Source of the DNA: Erwinia sp.
GTDB taxonomy: Bacteria > Pseudomonadota > Gammaproteobacteria > Enterobacterales > Enterobacteriaceae
DNA: 12,171 bases
Direction: 5' to 3'
Assembly (NCBI GenBank): GCA_003512805.1
Contig: DOOK01000214.1
Coordinates: 1-12,171, forward strand
Positions 7,216 through 12,171 of the stretch are shown here, in pieces. The notes under the pieces were generated by a model that had not been told where the DNA came from, made no database searches, and saw nothing but the letters and a program-made list of their open reading frames with translations. How positions within the stretch are numbered: position 1 is the stretch's first letter; every line of letters begins with the position of its first letter. The translations under genes and the position numbers were made by a program.

Positions 7216-8862
7216 CTATTTTCCACACTTCCCACACTGATTTTGCGCAATCAGCGCAAAAAAGTCGTTGCCCTTATCATCTACCAGGATAAACGCCGGG
7301 AAGTTTTCTACCTCGATTTGCCATACCGCTTCCATTCCCAGTTCGGGGTATTCCACGCACGTCAGGCTTTTAATACTCTGCTGTGCCAGAACGGCTGCCG
7401 GCCCGCCGATGCTGCCCAGGTAAAAGCCGCCGTGTTTATGACACGCATCCGTTACCTGCTGGCTGCGATTGCCTTTCGCCAGCATAATCAGGCTACCGCC
7501 GTTGGCCTGCAGAAGGTCGACGTAGGAATCCATTCGTCCGGCCGTTGTCGGGCCAAGCGAGCCGGAAGCATAGCCTTCCGGGGTTTTGGCCGGTCCGGCA
7601 TAATAAACGGGATGATCCTTCAGGTATTGCGGTAAGCCTTCGCCTCTTTCCAGCCGCTCGGCAAACTTCGCGTGGGCGATATCGCGCGCGACGATAATGG
7701 TACCGCTCAGCGAAAGTCGGGTGGAAACCGGATAGCGCGACAGCTGCGCCAGAACCGTTTCCATCGGCTGGTTGAGGTTGATCTGGTGCACTTCGCCTTC
7801 GCCCTGCTGGCGCAGTTCCGCCGGGATATAGCGTCCCGGATTGTCCTCCAGCTTTTCGATCCAAATGCCGTCGCGATTGATCTTCGCTTTGATATTACGA
7901 TCGGCGGAGCAGGAAACGCCCATGCCGACCGGGCAAGAAGCCCCATGGCGCGGCAGGCGGATCACCCGAATATCGTGGGCGAAATATTTGCCGCCGAACT
8001 GGGCGCCCAGTCCCAGCTTTTGTGCCGCTGCCAGCAGCGCCTGTTCCAGCTCGCGATCGCGGAATGCCTGGCCATGCTCGTTGCCTTCAAGCGGCAGGCC
8101 GTCATAGTAATGTGTCGAGGCCAGCTTGACCGTTTTCAGCGTGCTCTCGGCCGAGGTGCCACCAATCACAAAAGCGATATGATAAGGCGGACAGGCCGCC
8201 GTACCCAGCGTGCGCATTTTTTCCGTCAGCCAGGCTTCCAGCCTGCCGGGGTTGAGCAGGGCGCGTGTTTCCTGCCACAGGTAAGTTTTGTTCGCGGAGC
8301 CGCCGCCTTTCGCCATACAGAGAAATTTATATTCATCGCCGTCCACGCTATAAAGGTCGATCTGAGCGGGGAGGTTGGTCCCGGTATTGATCTCGCGATA
8401 CATATCCAGCGCGACGTTCTGCGAATAGCGCAGGTTATCCTGGCTATAGGTGTTGTAGACGCCCTGCGACAGCGCCGCTTCATCGCCGCCGCCGGTCCAG
8501 ACGCGCTGGCCCTTTTTGCCCATGATAATGGCCGTGCCGGTATCCTGGCAGGTCGGCAGCACGCCTTTTGCCGCAATCTCCGAGTTTCTTAAAAACTGAA
8601 GCGCCACGTATTTATCATTTTCGCTGGCCTCTGGATCGCTCAGAATGGCGGCTACCTGGCGCTGGTGCGCGGGACGCAGCATAAAAGCAGCGTCGTGAAA
8701 CGCCTGCTGCGCCAGTAACGTCAATGCAGCAGGCTCGACCTTCAGGACTTCCTGGCCGGCAAATTCGCTGACGGATACGTGCTCGCGGCTCAGCAGATAG
8801 TATTCGGTGTCGTCAGGCGCGAGAGGAAAAGGGGGTTGATAGAAGAAAGGTTTGTTTGACAT
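7216..8862 (-). CDS. fumA: Class I (iron-sulfur) fumarate hydratase, FumA/FumB type
   Basis: A 548-residue cytosolic enzyme, the same length as E. coli FumA, catalysing reversible hydration of fumarate to malate. The three cysteines known to bind the [4Fe-4S] cluster are at the E. coli positions: C105 (LPTCQDTGT), C224 (TAACPPYH) and C318 (GVSCSADRN). The C-terminal region contains [14 protein letters not shown] and [10 protein letters not shown], also family hallmarks. I chose the ATG at 8862, preceded by AGGTGA with a 5-base gap; a GTG three codons upstream would overlap that site. The symbol fumA is nominal, since FumA and FumB cannot be separated by sequence alone. The position directly downstream of a dicarboxylate antiporter recalls the E. 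coli fumB-dcuB pairing and suggests a FumB-like anaerobic role making fumarate from malate. It is probably co-transcribed with the antiporter from an FNR-activated promoter. Confidence 0.96.
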   Translation of the reverse strand: MSNKPFFYQPPFPLAPDDTEYYLLSREHVSVSEFAGQEVLKVEPAALTLLAQQAFHDAAFMLRPAHQRQVAAILSDPEASENDKYVALQFLRNSEIAAKGVLPTCQDTGTAIIMGKKGQRVWTGGGDEAALSQGVYNTYSQDNLRYSQNVALDMYREINTGTNLPAQIDLYSVDGDEYKFLCMAKGGGSANKTYLWQETRALLNPGRLEAWLTEKMRTLGTAACPPYHIAFVIGGTSAESTLKTVKLASTHYYDGLPLEGNEHGQAFRDRELEQALLAAAQKLGLGAQFGGKYFAHDIRVIRLPRHGASCPVGMGVSCSADRNIKAKINRDGIWIEKLEDNPGRYIPAELRQQGEGEVHQINLNQPMETVLAQLSRYPVSTRLSLSGTIIVARDIAHAKFAERLERGEGLPQYLKDHPVYYAGPAKTPEGYASGSLGPTTAGRMDSYVDLLQANGGSLIMLAKGNRSQQVTDACHKHGGFYLGSIGGPAAVLAQQSIKSLTCVEYPELGMEAVWQIEVENFPAFILVDDKGNDFFALIAQNQCGKCGK

Positions 8863-8906
8863 TTTGCTCACCTGGTAAGCCGCAGCGCGGGCTACGGCAA
8901 GGAAAG

Positions 8907-8928
8907 AGGCTGACAGGCCCGTCAGCCT
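8907..8928 (-). other. Intercistronic hairpin between antiporter and fumarase genes
   Basis: A perfect 8-bp inverted repeat, AGGCTGAC (8907-8914) and GTCAGCCT (8921-8928), with a 6-base loop, inside the 80-base gap. On the minus strand it is followed by CTTTCCTTG, too poor in U for a strong terminator. It could act as a partial attenuator or a processing/stability element setting the ratio of the two proteins. Confidence 0.5.
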
Positions 8929-8942
8929 GGTATTTTATTCGG

Positions 8943-10442
8943 TCAGAACATCATGACCATCCATGGATAGGCAATCAGCATCATGCCCCCAAGGAAAATA
9001 GCGCCGAAAATCGTGCCGAGCCGCCAGTAATCTTTGGTCGGCAGATAGCCGCTTCCGTAATAGATTGGGCTGGGGCCGGTGCCGTAAGGGGTAATAATCC
9101 CCATCACGCCCAGCGAAGTCACCATCATCAGGCAGTAAACCGGCATATTGATACCCGGAATGGCGGCAGCAATGGTCAGCATCGCGGGCAGCAGCGCGGT
9201 GGTATGGGCTGTAGTGCTGGCAAAAAGGTAATGTAGCAGGAAGAAAGCTACCAGCAGCATCACGGCCGCCACCTGAGGGTCGAAGCCGGTCAGCAACTGC
9301 CCGCCTTCCTTGCCCAGCCAGGCGATAAAGCCCACGCGTGCCAGGCCGTCGGCCAGTGCCACCAGCGTGGCGAACCAGGCGAAGGTGTTCCAGGCGGGTT
9401 TATTACTGGTGATATCGTTCCAGTTCAGGACGCCGGTCCACAGCATCAGCACCACCACCAGCAGCGCCGCCATCGCCGGTTCAATCCAGCTGGTGGCAAA
9501 AATCCACATCAGCAGCGCGCCGCACACAAACAGCAGCAGCAGCATTTCATTACGCGACAGCTTGCCTAATTTTTCCAGTTCGCTTTTTGCCCAGCGCGGA
9601 ACCTCGTCGTTGATTTTTACTTCTGGCGGATAGAGCCAGTAGGCCAGTAAGGGCATAGTCAGGATCAGCAGCAAGCCCAGCGGCAGAAAGGCGAGGAACC
9701 AGTTCCCCCAGGAAATATCGAAGCCCACGATGCTTTTTACCAGCGCCAGGGCCAGCAGGTTGGGGGCAAGTGCCGACAGGAACATTGAGCTGGTAATACA
9801 GGCTGCGGTAATCGCCACCCACATCAGATAGGAGCCAATTTTGCGGGCGCTGGGGTCGTTGGGTTTGGAACCGTACAGCGGCGGCAGGTTAGCGATGATG
9901 GGGTAAATAGTGCCGCCGCTGCGCGCCGTGTTGGAGGGCGTAAAAGGGGCCAGCAGCAGATCGGCGAAGGTAATGGCGTAGCCTAACGTCAGGCTGCGGC
10001 GTCCCAGATATTTCACCAGGATCAGTGCCAGGCGGCGGCCAAACTGCGTCTTGTCATAGCCAGCGGCAAACATAAATGCACCGAAAATCAGCCAGACCGT
10101 AGAGTTGCCGAACCCGCTTACCGCCCATTTAAAGGACTGCGTGGCTGCCTTAAATTTCGGGTCGGCCAGCTCGGCCGGACTGAACAGCAGCCAGTGGCTG
10201 AACAGGGCAATGACCACCACCCCGGTCAGGCCGATGACCGCACCGGGCAGCGGTTCGAAGATCAGGCCCACAATCACCCCAACGAACACTGCGAAAAAGC
10301 GCCAGGCGTACGGCTCCAGCCCGCCAGGTACCGGCGCCAGCAGCAGCAGCACCGTGACCAGGACAGGCAGAAAAAGCATAACGAAACGTTTTTTTGCTCC
10401 CGGTAAGGCGGGAGATCCACTCGACGTTGATTTTGTTTTCAT
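8943..10442 (-). CDS. DASS-family dicarboxylate/tricarboxylate antiporter (CitT/TtdT-like)
   Basis: A 499-residue inner-membrane carrier with about 11-12 hydrophobic segments, typical of the divalent anion:sodium symporter (DASS, SLC13-like) family. It resembles E. coli CitT and TtdT (both about 487 residues), which exchange citrate or tartrate for succinate. Shared features include VPGGLEPYAW-like N-terminus, VSGFGNSTVWLIFGAFMF, and the substrate-site SNT motif at 170-172 (TPSNTARSGG). The second SNT-like site is SAT/STT-like at 409-411 (ASTTAHTTAL). The C-terminal block reads PYGTGPSPIYYGSGYLPTKDYWRLG. The substrate cannot be read from sequence; with fumarase next in the operon, malate, fumarate or tartrate exchanged for succinate is most likely, citrate possible. 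The ATG at 10442 fits family length. Its ribosome-binding site is weak, and a TTG five codons upstream is less likely. Confidence 0.9.
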   Translation of the reverse strand: MKTKSTSSGSPALPGAKKRFVMLFLPVLVTVLLLLAPVPGGLEPYAWRFFAVFVGVIVGLIFEPLPGAVIGLTGVVVIALFSHWLLFSPAELADPKFKAATQSFKWAVSGFGNSTVWLIFGAFMFAAGYDKTQFGRRLALILVKYLGRRSLTLGYAITFADLLLAPFTPSNTARSGGTIYPIIANLPPLYGSKPNDPSARKIGSYLMWVAITAACITSSMFLSALAPNLLALALVKSIVGFDISWGNWFLAFLPLGLLLILTMPLLAYWLYPPEVKINDEVPRWAKSELEKLGKLSRNEMLLLLFVCGALLMWIFATSWIEPAMAALLVVVLMLWTGVLNWNDITSNKPAWNTFAWFATLVALADGLARVGFIAWLGKEGGQLLTGFDPQVAAVMLLVAFFLLHYLFASTTAHTTALLPAMLTIAAAIPGINMPVYCLMMVTSLGVMGIITPYGTGPSPIYYGSGYLPTKDYWRLGTIFGAIFLGGMMLIAYPWMVMMF

Positions 10443-10482
10443 AGTGATGATCTGCAAATTGACAGTAATAAAACAAATATGT

Positions 10483-10513
10483 CCCGGTTAATGGCTGCGC
10501 CTTTTTTAACGGG
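10483..10513 (-). other. Possible stem-loop in the antiporter mRNA leader
   Basis: CCCGGTTAA (10483-10491) and TTAACGGG (10506-10513) pair as an 8-bp stem with one bulged base and a 14-base loop. It would lie in the mRNA leader between the inferred start near 10583 and the ATG at 10442. Its function is unknown; it may be only structure. Confidence 0.35.
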
Positions 10514-10590
10514 CTATTTTACCGCGACCCTGGTGACAGAATGGTCTGTTTTAAACATGTTTTTAACATACTATTAAGGAACTGTGAAGA

Positions 10591-10596
10591 TAATGC
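10591..10596 (-). promoter_or_regulatory. Candidate -10 element of the antiporter-fumarase promoter
   Basis: The minus strand reads CATTAT (10596-10591), four of six matches to TATAAT. A start of transcription near 10583-10584 follows, placing the FNR site centre (10624.5) at about -41, the usual class II activating position. The hexamer alone is weak; the geometry makes it credible. Confidence 0.55.
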
Positions 10597-10617
10597 AGTT
10601 CTCCCGATATAATAATA

Positions 10618-10631
10618 TTGATCTGGATCAA
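10618..10631. promoter_or_regulatory. FNR-binding site, perfect consensus
   Basis: TTGAT-CTGG-ATCAA matches the FNR consensus TTGAT-N4-ATCAA at every defined position. FNR is the oxygen-labile iron-sulfur activator of anaerobic genes. The spacing fits activation of the minus-strand antiporter gene. On the plus strand the next gene starts 391 bases away and no -10 lies at a fitting distance. The site is seen directly; FNR binding is inferred. Confidence 0.88.
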
Positions 10632-10812
10632 TAAATATTTTCCGCCAGTTTCTTCTTTTTTTTCGGAAATGCTTTTTCTGCCATCCCTCGGCTGACTTTG
10701 TTACATTGGCAATGTTTTTATGTTGCAATTTTATTTGCTTTAATTGGTATTTATATTTTTAATAAATTGATTTATAAGGATATTTTTCAAGTTAGAAGTT
10801 ATAATTTGCATT

Positions 10813-10833
10813 TTGTTAACTGATAGGTAACAA
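10813..10833. promoter_or_regulatory. Imperfect inverted repeat, possible operator
   Basis: Arms TTGTTAAC (10813-10820) and GGTAACAA (10826-10833) are inverted repeats with one mismatch, separated by TGATA. The site lies two bases upstream of the -35 of a candidate plus-strand promoter, with its centre at about -48, a position usual for an activator. The regulator is unknown. Confidence 0.4.
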
Positions 10834-10835
10834 TC

Positions 10836-10864
10836 TTGCTGGCGTTAATGTTATGCACTGTAAT
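10836..10864 (+). promoter_or_regulatory. Candidate promoter for the flavin oxidoreductase gene
   Basis: TTGCTG (10836-10841), a 17-base spacer and TGTAAT (10859-10864) give a weak -35 and a good -10 (five of six). Transcription would start near 10871, leaving a leader of about 150 AT-rich bases. The poor -35 would fit a need for an activator. In DNA this AT-rich, chance matches are common. Confidence 0.35.
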
Positions 10865-10915
10865 AATTAATTCGGTTAATTTAAAAAGTTTAATAACTAA
10901 ATTAATCAATTTAAT
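10865..10915. repeat. Pair of AT-rich direct repeats
   Basis: The pattern AATTAAT-N4-TTAAT occurs at 10865-10880 and again at 10900-10915, 35 bases apart, with all 12 defined bases equal. It could be a pair of regulator sites in the leader or start region. Low sequence complexity weakens the case. Confidence 0.3.
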
Positions 10916-11022
10916 AAATACAGAATTGATATATTTACTGCATAAAACAGAACCCGTTAATTAAGCGAAGACGTTTCTTATGTAACACGGTTCAAAAATT
11001 TTACATTTTGGAGTCGATAATA

Positions 11023-12171
11023 ATGAACACGCTCACCCCGATCCTTAATCCGCTAACGCTGCCGAACGGCGCCGTATTAAAAAACCGTTTGGTGATGGCC
11101 CCGATGACGACCTGTACGGGCTTTTACGATGGCACCGTCACCAGCGAACTGGTGGAGTATTATCGCGAACGTGCCGGCAGCCTGGGCGCGGTGATCGTAG
11201 AGTGCTGTTTTATCGATCCTAAAGGGCCGGCTTTCCCCGGTGCGATAGGTATTGATAGCGACAACAAAATTGCGGGCCTGGCGCGCATCGCAAGCGCGAT
11301 CAAATCCAAAGGCTCCCAGGCTATTTTGCAAATTTATCACGGCGGCAGGATGGTTGAACCGGAGCTGATCGGCGGCAGAACGCCGGTTGCTCCCAGCGCC
11401 ATCGCCGCACCGCGCGAAGGCGCGACCACACCGCAAGCCTTAACGGGTGAAGAAGTTGAGGTGATGATCACCAAATTCGGCGACGCGGTGAACCGCGCTA
11501 TTAAGGCTGGCTTTGACGGAGTGGAACTGCACGGTGCCAACACCTATCTGATCCAGCAGTTTTATTCGCCAAATTCCAACCAGCGCGATGACCAGTGGGG
11601 AGGCAGCCGCGACAACCGCACGCGTTTCCCGCTGGCAGTGTTGGACATCACGCATAAAATGGTTGAACGCTTCGCTGATGATACTTTTATTATCGGCTAC
11701 CGTTTCTCGCCGGAAGAGCTGGAAGTGCCCGGCATCCGCTTTGACGACACCATGTACCTGCTGGAAAAACTGGCCGGACGCGGGCTGGACTACGTGCATT
11801 TCTCTGTGGGGCAGCTGCTGCGGCCTTCCATTGTCGATACCCTCGATCCCACACCATTAATTACTAAATTTCGCGCCATGCGCTCCGAAACGCTGGCAAA
11901 AGTGCCGGTGATCGGCGTCGGCGGCGTGGTGAATAAGGCCGATGCGGAAAGCGCGCTGGAACACGGCTTCGATCTGGTGGCGATAGGTAAAGCCTGTATT
12001 GCCTACCCTGACTGGGCCGATAGAATTATCCGCAACGATCGTCTGGAGCTCTTTATCGACAGTAACCGGCGTGAAGCGCTGAAGATTCCTGAGCCGTTGT
12101 GGCGCTTCTCGCTGGTGGACGCGATGATCCGCGATATGAGTGCGACCGGCCGGAAATACAAAGCCGGTGTT
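11023..12171 (+). CDS. OYE-like NADH:flavin oxidoreductase domain, open at the right edge; possible N-terminus of a soluble fumarate reductase
   Basis: 383 codons are present with no stop. The fold is the FMN-binding TIM barrel of the Old Yellow Enzyme family: PLTLPNGAVLKNRLVMAPM at 10-28, C31 near the position of the YqjM flavin-tuning cysteine, HGAN with H170 and N173 as the substrate-activating pair, NQRDDQWGGS..NRTRFP as the family block, and FMN phosphate-binding GVGGV (298-302) and AIGKACIAYPDW (starting at 320). The ATG has GGAG nine bases upstream. A stand-alone YqjM-type enzyme of about 340 residues would be ending, but this frame continues past 380 with RKYKAGV, which resembles the approach to an FMN_bind domain. 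Its neighbours are a dicarboxylate antiporter and a fumarase. This suggests the OYE-FMN_bind-FAD_binding_2 NADH:fumarate reductase known from Klebsiella pneumoniae. The domain is secure; the full-length identity is inferred. Confidence 0.88.
   Translation, partial: MNTLTPILNPLTLPNGAVLKNRLVMAPMTTCTGFYDGTVTSELVEYYRERAGSLGAVIVECCFIDPKGPAFPGAIGIDSDNKIAGLARIASAIKSKGSQAILQIYHGGRMVEPELIGGRTPVAPSAIAAPREGATTPQALTGEEVEVMITKFGDAVNRAIKAGFDGVELHGANTYLIQQFYSPNSNQRDDQWGGSRDNRTRFPLAVLDITHKMVERFADDTFIIGYRFSPEELEVPGIRFDDTMYLLEKLAGRGLDYVHFSVGQLLRPSIVDTLDPTPLITKFRAMRSETLAKVPVIGVGGVVNKADAESALEHGFDLVAIGKACIAYPDWADRIIRNDRLELFIDSNRREALKIPEPLWRFSLVDAMIRDMSATGRKYKAGV

Larger units (their letters stand above)
10443..11022. 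promoter_or_regulatory. AT-rich divergent control region between antiporter and flavin oxidoreductase genes
   Basis: 580 bases separate the two divergent starts and are visibly more AT-rich than the flanking genes, especially 10730-10970. The region holds an FNR site at 10618-10631, a short palindrome at 10703-10715 (ACATTG-G-CAATGT), a longer imperfect inverted repeat at 10813-10833, a candidate plus-strand promoter at 10836-10864 and a pair of AT-rich direct repeats. Such regions often attract H-NS; that is inference. No gene was found in it. Confidence 0.7.

Noticed and set aside
7672..8592. 306-codon plus-strand open frame antisense to fumarase
   Set aside because: It lies wholly opposite a strongly conserved gene, with no ribosome-binding site or recognisable domain; it is a codon-bias shadow.
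8863..8871. GTG at 8871 as fumarase start
   Set aside because: It overlaps the AGGTGA ribosome-binding site of the ATG at 8862, and the ATG gives exactly the E. coli length and N-terminus.
10443..10457. TTG at 10457 as antiporter start
   Set aside because: No better ribosome-binding site, a rare start codon, and the extra residues are not expected in the family.
10519..10728. 69-codon minus-strand open frame in the divergent control region
   Set aside because: It overlaps the FNR site and promoter, has no ribosome-binding site, and its composition simply reflects AT-rich DNA.

Overview
The window looks like a chromosomal segment from an enteric gammaproteobacterium (Enterobacterales). YcgR, YmgE, TreA and the class I fumarase read as close homologues of the Escherichia coli proteins. 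The FoxA-type siderophore receptor, and the way a dicarboxylate antiporter, a fumarase and a flavin reductase are grouped, suggest an Erwiniaceae-like genus such as Pantoea, Erwinia or Mixta. The genus is an inference only. No rRNA, tRNA, CRISPR array, prophage or insertion sequence was seen.

Layout. (1) 1-785: the 5' part of ycgR (minus; flagellar brake) behind a consensus-grade sigma-28 promoter, divergent from ymgE (plus; small membrane stress protein) with a SigmaS-like -10, closed by a strong hairpin terminator. (2) 805-3015: foxA (minus), a TonB-dependent ferrioxamine receptor with a Fur box and an extra palindrome upstream. (3) 3097-4773: treA (minus), periplasmic trehalase with its own terminator. 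In E. coli, as remembered, ycgR, ymgE and treA are near neighbours, so the receptor gene seems to sit inside an otherwise conserved neighbourhood. (4) 4774-5405: a 632-base stretch with no convincing gene. (5) 5406-6563 (plus): a membrane-anchored ImpA_N/VasL (TagA-like) type VI secretion protein with no other secretion gene in view. (6) 6564-7215: no confident gene, but a perfect 8-bp tandem repeat of about 7.75 copies. (7) 7216-10442 (minus): a DASS-family C4-dicarboxylate/tartrate/citrate antiporter followed by a class I [4Fe-4S] fumarase, apparently one operon. (8) 10443-11022: an AT-rich divergent control region with a perfect FNR site. (9) 11023-12171 (plus): an Old Yellow Enzyme-like NADH:flavin oxidoreductase domain that is still open at the window edge.

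How the genes fit together. Regions 7-9 are the most coherent system. The antiporter would bring in malate, tartrate, fumarate or citrate in exchange for succinate, and the fumarase would turn malate into fumarate. The divergent flavoprotein could be the N-terminal part of a soluble NADH:fumarate reductase like the one described in Klebsiella pneumoniae, which has an OYE-like domain, an FMN_bind domain with covalent FMN, and a FAD_binding_2 domain. That would give anaerobic NADH reoxidation with succinate as the product, controlled by FNR. The last step depends on sequence beyond the right edge and remains a hypothesis.
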